Positions 1 through 11,369 of a DNA stretch of 45,484 bases are shown piece by piece (the first letter of the stretch is position 1; every line of letters begins with the position of its first letter). The position numbers were made by a program, and so were the translations under genes. Source of the DNA: Asparagopsis taxiformis (Eukaryota; Rhodophyta; Florideophyceae; Bonnemaisoniales; Bonnemaisoniaceae); NCBI GenBank assembly GCA_030407315.1, contig JALQPE010002091.1, positions 1 to 45,484 of the forward strand, read 5' to 3'. Under the pieces are notes generated by a model. The model was not told the DNA's origin, did no database searches, and worked only from the letters and a program-made list of their open reading frames with translations.

Positions 1-215
1 AAGCCCATTGACGATGCCCTTGACCTCCTGCATATCGGTGTTTAGCATGGAGACAGAGTCTTGGCGACATTTCCGAGAGTCTCGCGTATTGAATGGTGCC
101 TCTTCTCGACGGCATCCATTTTATCACTCAGGGCTTTCAGCTCTGCAGTGATGTTCGAAAGCACCTCACGCGTTATTTCGGAAAATGCAGCGATGCTCAC
201 GGAGGTTTTCGGGAT
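1..215 (-). pseudogene. Coiled-coil protein fragment, frameshifted, runs off the left edge
   Basis: On the minus strand an open frame runs from about 215 to a stop at 42-44 and encodes a charged, heptad-like stretch (EVLSNITAELKAL followed by SDKMDAVEKR). A second frame starting with ATG at 48-46 continues in the same style to the window edge (NTDMQEVKGIVNGL), so a single-base shift near 45-55 probably splits one coiled-coil protein. No catalytic domain is visible. Such segments are common in retrotransposon Gag-like or structural proteins, but that is only a guess. Too short to name. Confidence 0.3.
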
Positions 216-735
216 TCATGTTGAACTTGCAATTGGAGTTTGCTAAAAAGGAGAAGTGCTTTGAAGGAAGGTGTCACGCTTAGTACAGCAGTGTTGTAGC
301 AAATATCATCCAGTGGATGCATCCATCCTGTTCTACTCTACATAATAATAATGCTTCTCGGTGCTCCGTTAACAGTTTTTTTTCATAATTTAGTGGTGGA
401 TGGTGCGTATTCTTTCTTTGCTACCACCCACGTTCCTGTGAATACCACACCTCGCTACCAGACTGACCTCTCCTACTCGACACTTTCAATGCAAAGATAT
501 ATAGCGTAATTTGAAATGCTAACTCAACATAATATAGTCTACTCTGTACTTTCTCTCTTACGGTGAGACAAAACGAGATATGTTCAATCTTCCCCTATCT
601 TTCTTTCTACAACGTCCTATTCAGCATCTAGCTTCCCCGCACCCAACTATCTGTAAGCACCATCACAATTACTATAGTCGTATACCACACACCATTCCAT
701 ATTTACCTTCACCTAACACTATGCTCCATATTTCC
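216..735. other. AT-rich stretch without a recognisable gene
   Basis: No long open frame or known motif is visible. From about 560 onward the plus strand becomes strikingly poor in G and rich in A, C and T, and this bias continues to about 1840. Confidence 0.4.
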
Positions 736-1092
736 TCTAAGTCCACTCCACCAGACAGTGCTGTCAACCAATGCACGGTACTACCCGCAGACAATACATT
801 TGCTATCTACACTACTGTCTACAGATTTCCCGACAGTGCAGTAATACAATACAATGTACTGCCTCAGACAGTAAATGTACTGTCTGCACATACTGTCTGG
901 CGGCAACACTTCCGGACAGTAAAATTTACTGTTCTGGACAGTAAATTTTACTGTTTGGGTACTGTCCAGATTTCGTGCCAGTTTACTGCTGCAGCATTTC
1001 TGAAATTTTCCAGACAGTGAATTTTACTGTCTCCGCGCACTGTCCTTGGCCAGACAGTAATTTTACTGTCTCAGACGTAAATTTACTGTCTT
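736..1092. repeat. Cluster of GACAGTAAA/TTTACTGTC palindromes
   Basis: At least four near-perfect palindromes of the form GGACAGTAAATTTTACTGT lie close together, at about 914-934, 936-955, 1010-1032 and 1051-1073. More half-sites (GACAGT, ACTGTC) occur from 750 to 900. Arrays of short direct and inverted motifs of this kind are typical of the subterminal regions of DNA transposons, where the transposase or its partner binds. No matching terminus or transposase is visible beside it, so the owner is unknown. Confidence 0.6.
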
Positions 1093-1140
1093 TCTTCATT
1101 CCCAACACCGTAGTGCATATCTTCGCGGAACTTAACTAAG

Positions 1141-1845
1141 CGCTCAATGTAACTTACCTTCCGTCATCACCATTCCAGAATCACCTACACAAATCAACAT
1201 CAACCAAAGCAGTCAGACTCAAAACCCATTCCACTCACTGCACCCCTCAAATGCTCGCCTACCTCCCTTCCACCCTTCAGCAAATATGCACCATGACTCA
1301 CTAAGATCCCATAAATAAATATTGCATAAAGACGACAGTCAAATTCAAACAAACACTTCCTCGCTTCATACCCTCAGGACGCACTTAACCTCTTCATCTC
1401 GTTGCATCATACAAACAATACAACCAATAGTCACAAATCGTGCAACGAAAAAATGTAGTCAGCATTCCATTTCATCGCGAAACCCGTCTTTAAGCTCAAT
1501 GAAATTTACCTTACTTCATCACTATTCCTGCACCACCTATACAACATCAAAAATGAACCAGAAACAGTCAGACGAAAAACCCATGCATCCTTATTGCACA
1601 CCCGCGAGACTCACTTACTTACCTGCCTCCCATCGTTGACAACATGCAAACCATGACTCACGAAGCTTCTAATGAATCAATATCGCATCAACGACAACAG
1701 TACGACTCAAAACACACGCTTCCCTCGCTGCATACTCTCCAAACTGGCATTACTCACCGTCGTTCTATCCTCTACACCAAACAAAGGAAACACGACCAAA
1801 GAACCTCAGCCAGTGCAGCGGAGAAAGTGGAATTCCACAGTTAAC
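1141..1845. repeat. Diverged tandem duplication, period about 352 bp
   Basis: The block beginning GCTCAATGTAACTTACC at about 1142 is repeated in diverged form from about 1494 (GCTCAATGAAATTTACC). Shared landmarks in the same order are a CATCAC/ATTCC segment, CAGTCAGAC, a pyrimidine-rich part with CCTCCC, and ACCATGACTCAC (about 1291 and 1652). The strand is G-poor throughout. Small ORFs in it share no coherent protein style and are not called. Confidence 0.6.
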
Positions 1846-2425
1846 CTGCGGCGTCGACTGGACAGCTTTCAACGTCAGCTTAAGTCCTGCTGTGCATCTC
1901 CATATCATCGCCGGTATTGAGATTAATAATGGCCCAGCCTGGTCTCTGAACTCCCGAATGATGAGATCCGGATCGAGAACATCGAAATGTATAATCTATA
2001 TATCACAATCCATTTGCTTCCCTTAAATGATCCCTGTAATATCCACTGTAAAGCACAAACTTATTCCATGAAGTTCGCAATTAATATAATTTATTATTTC
2101 AAATGAATTAATTAAAATCCATCTCCCACGGCGGTCATTCGTCCTTCCAAGCACAGGTTGCCAGCAAAATGTGTGACCTAGCATAGTGATGATTGATCGC
2201 TCAGGCACATTCCACCATTGGGCTGCCAGAAGTGAGCACAAAACTGATACCCACAAAACCACGAGAACATTACAACGAGGTCTCGAACGCACATTTAGAA
2301 TACAATATAAATACTATACAAAAACAAACTCTACTCGCTATCTCAGACGACGCGGCTCACAAGTGGCGTAGTCCCAATTTTCGTAACGCCTTTCCTAATG
2401 CGTGAAAGTAAAAAACATGTCAAAC
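1846..2425. other. No gene seen
   Basis: Short frames only, with no motif, no codon-like pattern and no repeat match that I can recognise. Confidence 0.4.
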
Positions 2426-4100
2426 GTATATCAGAAATGAGTGCGAGAGTTTCCTGCACGGGAGATGATGGGCCACCAATTGACATTTTAGAATTTTAGA
2501 ATTTCTGGGCTTGCCAGCAATGCAATTGAGCCGGCCATCCACCAGACGTCCATTTGGTTTGTTCGTGTGCTGCTCACATCTACGCATTACAGCAACCACG
2601 CAAGCGGGCCCACTGCTCATACGAAGTGCACGTAGTATGTGCAGCATGATGGGTGAGTAGTGTTTGTCGTGAGAAAGTGGGGTGGAGTATGCCGAAACAA
2701 GGACCAAAACTTCGCCCTGGCGTATTGAGCCTGAGCCTGGATCGACCCTTCGTGAGATGTGGCTTTGCTTACAGTTGGTGCTTACAGAAGCCAGCGATGG
2801 CCCCGCTCGGGGCGTCGGCTGGCTTCTTCTGGGGCCGTTGTGGCCAGATTAGACACCCTGATTTGAATTGAATTTTGAGCCATTCTCAAACATGCACATG
2901 TGAACTGTTTTTGAGATGGGGGTGTGCCGTACGGCACTTTCGACCGCCAAATCGATATAATTTTTGCAATTTTTTTTCTGATTGAAATTTTAGAATTTCT
3001 GGGCTCGCCGGCAATGCAATTGAGCTGGACATTCACCGGACGTCCATTTCAGGTTGGTCGAGTATTGCACATGGATTACAGTTTTGCAGCTATTTCGCAG
3101 CCCAACATTTTAGAATTTCAGGGCTGACCAGCAATGTAACCGAGCCGGACTTCCACTGGACGTCCATTTCAAGTTAGGCGAGTGCTGCACATTTGCTCGC
3201 ATCGCAGCAACTAAGCAAGTGTTGAGAGCACCGAGATGCCATACAGACAAGAGGGAATCGCTGCAAACGGCTTCCTTGGTCGGCAGCTGGATGTCTGGAT
3301 GTCAATGGCTGCAAGCATGGAAATCTTGCTACCGCACGGCGCATACACACTGCAGCAGCACATCACTGACGCATGCGAAAGTTGGGTGCTGCAGTGCGTG
3401 GTTGTTTTGTGTGTTTGTGTGTGTACGACGAACCTTGTGGTATCCCTAGGCGTGCACTGGTGCAAAACGTTTGGACTGCCCCATCGGTCGTACTTTGACG
3501 CATTTACATGCATCGGAGAACGACCAAGGAGGTAGAGCAGCAATCGCTGTTGGTCTGAGCGTCCAAACTGGAGGGCTTGGGGCAATGTTTCTATAGCAGT
3601 CATTTATAGGACGCCCACCGTTGATGACTGAGATCCACGGTGGGTTTAGTATTCATGGTGTTGTCCTGCATTGGCGGACGTCGAAGACGAGTACTTCCAG
3701 TGAGCGTCCAAGGTGAACAGCTCAGCAGAGGATTATGATGTGGATGTGAAGGCATGGATGAGGCCAGCAGGAAAAAACGTTTCTGCAAGATGGGCGTGAG
3801 TGGGTAAGTGAGCGGGGAGGGGCCGCTCGGGGCGCTTGGTAGCTTCTGGGGCCGTTGTGGCCAATTAGAATCAAGCCTATGTCCGGCGGACGTCCTGAAT
3901 TGCTTTATTTTTTGGGCTATTCTCAAAAACATGCACATGTGAACATGTTTTTGAGATGGGGGTGTGCCGTACGGCACTTTCGACCGCCCAAATCGATATA
4001 TTTTTGCACTTTTTTTCTGACTGAAATTTTAGAATTTCTGGGCTCGCCAGCAATGCAATTGCGCTGGTCATTCAACGGACGTCCATTTCATTTCAGATCT
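2426..4100 (+). repeat. Left TIR arm of element A, degenerate units in tandem
   Basis: Unit starts (AGAATTTCTGGGC or a close variant) are seen near 2500, 2994, 3110 and 4030. Each full unit contains a CGTCCATTT segment, a GGGGCCGTTGTGGCCA segment, a long palindrome of CTCAAAAACATG and CATGTTTTTGAG halves, and GTGCCGTACGGCAC (2924-2937 and 3964-3977). The copies differ from each other by many substitutions and indels, so the array is old. Confidence 0.7.
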
Positions 4101-6824
4101 ACTGGTTGCACTAGGCCTGAAAGTTTTTCTGGATCGGGCCGATAACGACCTGGGCAGCACGCACTGCGTAAGATGATCTGTGTGATGCAGACTGCAAGGA
4201 TTGCTATGGTGATTCTAGCTGGGGAATGTGGTAAGCTTGATTGTTGCGTGGCTTTGTATCTCCTTGCCTGCCATTTTGCTTGGATATTACACGAGCGATC
4301 AAACCGAAGACGCCGACTCGGCACAACTACCAACTCTCCTAGCTTCGAGATCAGCGCCATCTAATTGCAACTTGTGACACTCAAGACGAATACGTTGTGC
4401 TGATCTCTGTAATGAAAATTGAGTTAGTGCTGCAGTTCTTTTTCGATGCCAATATGCAGGGATACTGTTTACACCATTTGGGAGTCAGGAAGTTCTCGGA
4501 TTGCAAATCAAATCAGATCATGGTAGAATATCTGACTGTTCTCTCTTCCCTTCACCACATCTGCATCCGGAGCTGAGCTAAGCTGAGCTGGAGGGAACCC
4601 GGCCGTTGACCCCTGTCATTCTCATAAAATCTTTAATGCAATACTATTCGTGTTGGTAATGTAAGTGCTAATGAAATGTATACAAGTTGGAATAAACGTT
4701 GCAGTGGTTTTTTGTAGCTATCGATACTTGCTAAAAATCTGTAGCTTTTGCTTCTCGCATGGACGGGGTGCAGTAGGGGGGTTACAAAACGTATTGTTTC
4801 ATATTTAGCACCGTGATCTCCGAGCTCCAGGCCGCATACGACCGCCTTCAATTCAGATTACCTGGTGCTGCGCATCGGGGTTTGACAGGTGTGGAACAAG
4901 ACAAATCCTACCACTTTGTGTTTGTTTCATTTCTGCCACAAACGAGAGCAATCAGGGTCTGTTTTTCACATAGAGAAGGATTTATATATGCGCCCATTGC
5001 CGTCGTAGATACTTTAACAATGGCCCAGTACGTTTCTCTCGGCCGCGCCAGGTACGGTCGGACTGAAAGATCGGGGAGATGTGTGGAGAGTGGTGTTTGG
5101 ATAGCGCACGTTGCGATGGATGGAAAGGTGATGATTTCATGCTGAAGCGATGGAGATGATGGATATGGGTTGAAGAAATCTAGTATTCTGAAGGAGGCCT
5201 TTTCTCGAGGAAGAGGCATTATATTCTCACAAAGCATGTAGATACTGGTTTCCAGTTGGTATGCTATTGTAGCTCAATTCACATCTTATCTACACGTACG
5301 TATGGAGAGAGATCCAAGTGTGCGTGGCACAAGTCCAACGGTGAAACAACGCAGTATGAAACTACCATAGATAAGGCGGCGTACAAAAGCCTCGACTCAA
5401 GGCAGCTCTCAGGCTTTCGTGAGCACCGACTTCGTTCCACCAAGATGTTGCGGAAATATGTGCTGTCTAACTTGATACGACCATTGGACAGTTTTGCTCT
5501 CTAAGCAATGAGCGAAAAATCAATGATTGCGCGTGTCGTCGGTACAGTCTTGTAATGTTGGCTCAACCAATAACATCTAACGTTGAGTTATCCACCCTCC
5601 GCCGTGTCGCGTCGTAAATTTGCACAGAAAATTTATTTCACATCTTTGCTCCATTTTTCAGCTCAAATACGGCATTGATCTCCAGCTTCATCTGGACAGA
5701 AACACCGATCGCTCGAAGTCTGTCTCAGATAAACCGCCGTCAACGCCATGCGGAAAGTTTCATCGCTTCCCGTTGCGACTGAATCTGCAAACGCCACACA
5801 ACAATTTGCCCTTTCCGCGTCCGGAACGAACGCCGAGTACATGTCGTCAGGTTCCTGATCGACTGGATCGATGGAGCTTGCTCTGCAGAGAGCAGGACAG
5901 GCGGTTTTTATGCCTGGACAATTTCCATACCGATCTCCCTTCTTGAGTGCAAAATTACGAGTCTAGAAATTGACCTGCATCGGCTGCTGTATCACATCTG
6001 TACTAAGGATTGATGATACCCGTACCGCTGAGAAATTGCAGCTCTGGTAACGTGGGGATGATGTGCTGAACACGCAGAACGCTGATCCATTAACGGGACT
6101 GCTTCATAGGCATAGTACGGAATGTATGAGACAGCCCCAAGCGAATTCAGGAGGGAGCACCAGGGCAGTGCGCGGTGACTCAGCAGATACCAGTAGTGAG
6201 TGGTCCAAATGGGGCTACACACGAGTTTGTCAATGAACAGTCTAGTTTAGTTTGGAAATGTGTCGGATGGATGTATGTTGTAAATGTCGACAGATTTGAG
6301 GAAGCGATAGAAGCATCAGCACCGTGTAGTTGCATCAAGGCTTGTAGTGGCCATTGCCAGAGAACTTTCTCCAATGCCCTTATTGCAGGATAGGCGAAAA
6401 CCTGGCCGGCTTCGAGATTGAAGAATTCATTGCGCAGATTGATTGAATGCAATTGACGGAGAATGCAGAAGTATACAATGGTATCGTTTTGCAGGGTGAC
6501 GTAGGGGAAACATGTTGGCTTGTTGGAAATGCTGAGAGCGATGATGAGATCCAGTCGTTTCTGTCGTACATGGCTGGTGCTTATTTTCTGCACGGCTAGC
6601 TTGTCTGGCTGGGCGACTGGGCGGTATTGGCGTACGATGAAGCAGGACTGGGTATTTAAATGACATTTTTTGTTTGAAGATGGATGTTTGTGTGCGACTA
6701 GAATGTAGTAAGAGGATGGAATTGTTTATGTTTGATGGGCGTCGCATGTTGGGGGACTTTATGTCGTGTTGGGCAATAATGTCTCAGGTATTTGAAGCAG
6801 ACAGCAATCGCTTGAGCGCATATA
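4101..6824. other. Unique centre of element A, no convincing gene
   Basis: About 2.7 kb of mixed composition between the two inverted arms. The longest minus-strand frame (6180-6593, 137 aa) and the plus frame at 4813-5145 lack motifs, and their neighbouring frames are equally open. A relic of a former gene is possible. I do not call one. Confidence 0.4.
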
Positions 6825-8355
6825 GACGTCCGGTGAATGACCAGCGCAATTGCATTGCTGGCGAGCCCAGAAATTCTAAAATTTCAATCAGAAAAAAAAT
6901 TGCAAAATTATATCGATTTGGAGGTCGAAAGTGCCGTACGGCACACCCCCATCTCAAAAACATGTTCACATGTGTATGTTTTTGAGAATGGCTCAAAATT
7001 CAATTCAAATCAAGGTGTCTAATCTGGCCACAACGGCCCCAGAAGAAGCCAGCCGACGCCCGAGCGGGGCATCGCTGGCTTCTGTAAGCACCAACTGTAA
7101 GCAAGCCACATCTCACGAAGGGCGATTCCAGGCTCAGGCTCAATACGCCAGGGCGAAGTTTTGGTCCTTGTTTCGGCATACCTCCACCCACTTTCTCACG
7201 ACAAACACTACTCACCCCATCATGCTGCACATACTACGTGCACTTCGTATGAGCAGTGGGCCGCTGCGTGGTTGCTGTAATGCGTAGATGTGAGCAGCAC
7301 ACGAACAACCAGAATGGACGTCTGGTGGATGGCCGGCTCAATTGCATTGCTGGCCAGCCCCGAAATTCTAAAATTTCGGGCAGAAAAAAATTGCAAAAAA
7401 CCTTGATTTCAGCGGGTCGATTGTGCCGTACGGCAGACCCCCATCTCAAAAACATGTTCACATGTGCTTGTTTTTGAGAATAGCCCAAATTTTAATTCAA
7501 ATCAGGGTGTCTAATTTGGCTACAACGGCCCCAGGAACCGGCCGCCGCCCGAATGGGGCTATCACTGGCTTCTGTAAGCACTAACTGTAAGGCTAAATGG
7601 CGCCTAACAATGGGTCGATTCCAGCCTTCAAGCCCAAGTTATGCTAGGGAGATATCTTTTTCCCTGTTTCATCATGGTCCCACCTTACTCCCTCACGACA
7701 AGCACTACTCACCCATCACGTTACTCATATTCCGTGCACTTTTGTATGAGTAGTGAGCTCGCTGCTTAGTTGCTGCAACTTGCTGCCCACATCCATGCAT
7801 TGAATGCATGGATGTGGCAGCACACGACCAACCTGAAATGGACGTCTGGCGGATGTCCAGCTCAATTGCATTGCTGGCCAGCCCCAAATTCTAAAATTTC
7901 GGGCAGAAAAAAATTGTGAAAAATCATCGATTTTGGCGGGTCGATTGTGCCGTACGGCACACCCCCATCTCAAAAACATGTTCACATGTGCATGTTTTTG
8001 AGAATAGCCCAAATTTTAATTCAAATCAAGGTGTCTAATTTGGCCACAACGGTCCCAGAAAACCGGCCGCCGCCCCGAGTGGGGTCACCACTGGCTTCTG
8101 TAAGCACCAACTGTAAGCCAAAATAGCGTCTTACGAAGGGTCGATTCCAGGCTCAATACGTCAGGGGACACGTCTTGGTCCTTGTTTCATCATGGTCCCG
8201 CCCCACTCTCTCACGACGAAGGAACCATACTGGACGTTGCTGGATGTCCAGCTCGATTGCATTGCTGGCCAGCCCAGAAATTCTAAAATTTCCGAAAAAT
8301 CAATTTGGTGGCCCAGCATCTCTGTGCCGAAATTCCCGCATCACTTCTGATATAC
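6825..8355 (-). repeat. Right TIR arm of element A, degenerate units in tandem
   Basis: The units are in reverse orientation to 2426-4100. Unit ends (GCCCAGAAATTCTAAAATTT and variants) are at about 6868, 7358, 7880 and 8270, giving spacings of about 490, 520 and 390. The palindrome GTGCCGTACGGCAC is at 6931-6944 and 7947-7960, with a one-base variant at 7423-7436. The CTCAAAAACATG/CATGTTTTTGAG hairpin follows each one. Confidence 0.7.
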
Positions 8356-8640
8356 TATATCGTAGTAGTAGTAGTAGTCTAGACGTGTTTCGCACTGTAC
8401 GCATCAGGGAAGGCTGCACGGAAGGTTGAGACTACGCTACTTGTGTACCGCGTCGTCTGAAATAGCGATTAGTGTTTGTTGTATAGTTGTGGAGTATGCG
8501 TCTAGTGGTTTGTAAAGCTTGCAGAACGGGATAGGGATGTGGGTGGCCCTATTTTATGAATACATGAGTACCAATATTCAAGGGTGACAAAGCGGAAAGG
8601 CATACGTTCATACATGTTTGAGATTGCATAGTAGAGAAAA
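8356..8640. other. Spacer with a short GTA microsatellite
   Basis: A run of five GTA repeats lies at about 8362-8377, just outside the end of element A. The rest shows no gene or repeat. Confidence 0.5.
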
Positions 8641-9610
8641 TTTTACATCGAAATTTACATAGAGCAGATGGAGGTTTTAAGGATGAGGTATGAGAGGAAG
8701 AAAATTCTTCTGTGGTATGAGGATGTGTTTCTGTGGAGGGATGGAATCTTGGATGGTACAGGGGGAGGTGGAAATGTTACGGAGTGCGGGTTTAGATTGG
8801 AGTGTGATCGGAGAGGAGTGCGACAAGCATATTATGGGGATTGGGGAGACGCTGCGGGGTGTTGGGGTAGTGAGGGCGGAGGAGGTGTTTAGGTGGGACC
8901 GTAGGAGGGTGCGGTTGAAGGCGCCGAGAGGAGGGGGTTTTAGGAAAGTGAGGGAAAGAAGGGGAGGGGGTGGCGTCTGTTCTGGCTGTGGGAGTGGGAT
9001 GTGATGGAGAAGAAGGGGGTTATTGTATTTGGGGCGGGAGGGGAGTGGGAGGAAGGGTGCGAAGTGGGGGGTGATATGTGGTTCAGAGCGGGGAGGTTTC
9101 TGGGGAGACGGCGGGGGAGCGGGAGCGTGGGCCAGTTTGTGGTGGTGTATACGGTATCGAAGATGCGGATGTCGTGGGGGCATGGAGCAGCTGAGGGAGG
9201 AGGGGTGGAGCAGGTCGGGTACGGGATGGGGAGTGAGAGGTTTTGGAAGAGTAGCTGCAGGGGAAGTTCGTGGAGAGGGCGAAGGAGAGGGGTTGAAGGT
9301 AGAGGAGAGAGGGTATTGAAGAACAATACGTTTCAAAGGTGATGGGGGAGACCATGGTCGAGGAGATAGGGGGTGTTTTTCCCTATTCTGAGGTAGTATG
9401 AGGACTGTTATACGAAATCTGTACGGTAGAGCAGAACAGTAGGTATGGGATGGAGGTGTGCACCGTGGAAGCGGGATAGGTAGCTGAAAATGCGTGCTAG
9501 AGTGGTTTTGGGGGTGTTTGAGGTACAGTACGGGGAGTGAGCACCACAGGAAGGGGGTGTGAGCGAGAGGATGAAAAAATTAAAGACGAAATTGGAGTCG
9601 ACCGACAAGG
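8641..9610. other. Strongly C-depleted, G-rich strand segment
   Basis: For nearly 1 kb the plus strand is almost free of C and dense in GGAGG, GGGAGG and GGTGGG runs. All frames are unusually open, giving overlapping low-complexity ORFs. The longest, minus-strand 8677-9336, reads as a Pro/Ser/His/Leu-rich string without any domain. This is a compositional feature, not a gene I can support. The purine skew could favour G-quadruplexes or R-loops, which is inference only. Confidence 0.6.
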
Positions 9611-9639
9611 AAAAATAGAGTGGTCGCCGTGATGGATGC

Positions 9640-9910
9640 GGACATCCATGTCGAGCACGGCGGCAGAAATTTCTGGGTCGAAATTTTTGAATTTCTGAAC
9701 CGGCGCCGTCCTAGGTTGACATAGACATGGTGGAAGTCCATCCCGAGGGGGACATCCGTGGTACTAGAAACGAATGTCGCCCTAGTATACTAGACGTACT
9801 AGACCGCATGGACGTCCGGTTCTAGGCGGACATCCAAAAATACTGGAGAACAGGACGTCCGCCTAGTAACTAGGTGTACTAGAGGTTGTGGACGTCCGCG
9901 TCCATTTCCG
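9640..9910. repeat. Cluster of GGAC(G/A)TCC palindromes and CTAG motifs with a hairpin
   Basis: GGACGTCC or GGACATCC type motifs recur at least six times, mixed with CTAGTATACTAG (9783-9794) and ACTAG repeats. A stem of 14 positions with one mismatch pairs 9822-9835 with 9853-9866 (CTAGGCGGACATCC against GGACGTCCGCCTAG). This looks like a subterminal region of a DNA transposon. It could be the left end of the Plavaka element whose genes lie to the right of element B, but that is unproven. Confidence 0.5.
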
Positions 9911-10289
9911 AGAACACAGACGTTGAATCCGCGCGACTCCGCCGACGCGCTCACTTGATTGCCGCAAACCATTGAAAACAAACTGCTGGAATGCGTATCC
10001 GCCATGGTTGTTGAGTTGGAAAGGAAAAGAGATGGTTGACGTTGACGTATTGGAGTGATGTGGATGGTATGTTTCACGTTGCGTTTGAAGAATGTCGTGA
10101 ACGCCAATCACTGGAAATAATAACACAATACAACCGAAATTTTGTTAGGTACACACCTATCGTGACCGCTGGAATGCAAGAGAGGCAATCGAGATGTGAG
10201 TGTCCGTTCGGAACGGGCCCGAGTCGGGCTCTCGAAACCTGACGAGGTGGCGTGAAGCATGCAGTGTCCTTGATGTGTAATGTGTTAAA
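9911..10289. other. No gene seen
   Basis: Flank of element B. Only shadow-like short frames are present. Confidence 0.4.
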
Positions 10290-10293
10290 AATT

Positions 10294-11085
10294 ACAGCTA
10301 TCAAGCTAGGCAGCTTTTGGGGCGGCTGCGAGCACCCCTTATCCGGGGGACACCCTGATTTGAGTTGAAATTTGGGCTATTCTCAAAAGCATGCACATGT
10401 GAACATGTTTTTGAGATGAGGGTGTGCGTACGGCACAATCGACCCGCCGAAATCGATGTTTTTCGCAACATTTTTTTCTGCCCTGAATTGTCGAATTTCT
10501 GGGCTGGACAGCAGTGCATCTCAGCTGACATCCACCAGACGTCCATTTCAGGTTGGTCGTGTGCTGCCTACATCCACGCATTGCAAGAACTAAGCAGGCG
10601 AGTTCACTACTCATACAAAGTGCACTGAATATGAGTAACGTGATGGGTGAGTAGTGTTTGTCGTGGAGGAGTAAAGCGGGACCATGATGAAACATGGAAA
10701 AAAGATTTCTCCCAAGCATAACTTAGGCTTGAAGCCTGGAATCGACCCATCGTTAGGCGCCATTTAGCTTTACAGTTAGTGCTTACAGAAGCCAGTGATG
10801 ACCCCGCTCGGGGCGGCGGCTCCGGTTCCTGGGGCCGTTGTGGCCAAATTAGACACCCTGATTTGAGTTAAAATTTGGGCTATTCTCAAAAACATGCACA
10901 TGTGAACATGTTTTTGAGATGGGGGTGTGCCGTACGGCACAATCGACCGCCCAAATCGATGTTTTTTTGCAATATTTTTTCTGCCCGAAATTGTAGAATT
11001 TCTGGTCTGGCCAGCAATGTATCTGAGCTGGACATCCCCACGTCCAGTGGCCGTCCGGATGTCGCTCACCTGGTAAGCGTGAGGC
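10294..11085 (+). repeat. Left TIR arm of element B
   Basis: Contains about one and a half of the same degenerate units as element A. The hairpin of CTCAAAAACATG type is at about 10382-10415 and 10884-10917. The short palindrome is degenerate near 10425 and perfect at 10927-10940. AGAATTTCTGG-type unit junctions lie near 10494 and 10995. Confidence 0.75.
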
Positions 11086-11369
11086 ACCTGTGACAACCTA
11101 TGTGACTGGCGCCTTGCAGTACAACACTCAAAGACAGGGAATCACAATCTTTTTAAAATTTTTCTCTACCACGTATCCGTCACAACTTATTACCTACACC
11201 GGTTACGGGTTTCAAGACCTTTCCAGTGCTGTGTACCCGTATACTCTGTTCCGTTCGATATCAACCAGTGTTCCTCACGAAAGAGTGCAAACGTCACGAG
11301 ATACGTCGTCAAATTTGACTGTCTCGCCGAGCGGTCGCCATCCTGTACCGAATTTCCACTCATTCCATT
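11086..11369 (+). promoter_or_regulatory. Upstream region of the methyltransferase-SET gene
   Basis: This 284-bp stretch lies between the left arm and the ATG at 11370. It contains an AT-rich TTTTTAAAATTTTT segment near 11150-11164 that could act as a TATA-like core promoter about 200 bp before the start codon. Position is the only evidence. No transcription start can be seen. Confidence 0.3.

Larger units (their letters stand above)
2426..8355. mobile_element. Element A: long-TIR element without a visible gene
   Basis: The outer ends are inverted copies: GTATATCAGAA at 2426-2436 and TTCTGATATAC at 8345-8355. Inward of these, both sides carry a GGGCCACCAA block and then the unit beginning with TTTTAGAATTTCTGGGC. 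The left arm (to about 4100) and right arm (from about 6825) hold the same ~500-bp units in opposite orientation, so the element is a large inverted repeat around a 2.7-kb unique centre. No transposase or other convincing ORF is present. It shares arm units with element B at 10290-15040, so it is best read as a gene-less relative. No target duplication is clear. The exact borders are inferred from where the inverted similarity stops. Confidence 0.65.

Noticed and set aside
4813..5145. Plus-strand 110-aa ORF in the centre of element A
   Set aside because: No domain, and an overlapping minus frame of the same length. Not supportable.
6180..6593. Minus-strand 137-aa ORF in the centre of element A
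   Set aside because: Composition is vaguely protein-like, but there is no motif, no neighbour support and no clear start.
2426..8355. CRISPR-like array reading of the repeated hairpins
   Set aside because: Units are ~500 bp, degenerate and arranged as inverted arms in a eukaryotic transposon setting. No short regular spacers or cas genes.
8677..9336. Minus-strand 219-aa Pro/Ser-rich ORF
   Set aside because: It is a by-product of the C-depleted strand. All other frames there are equally open and no domain is present.
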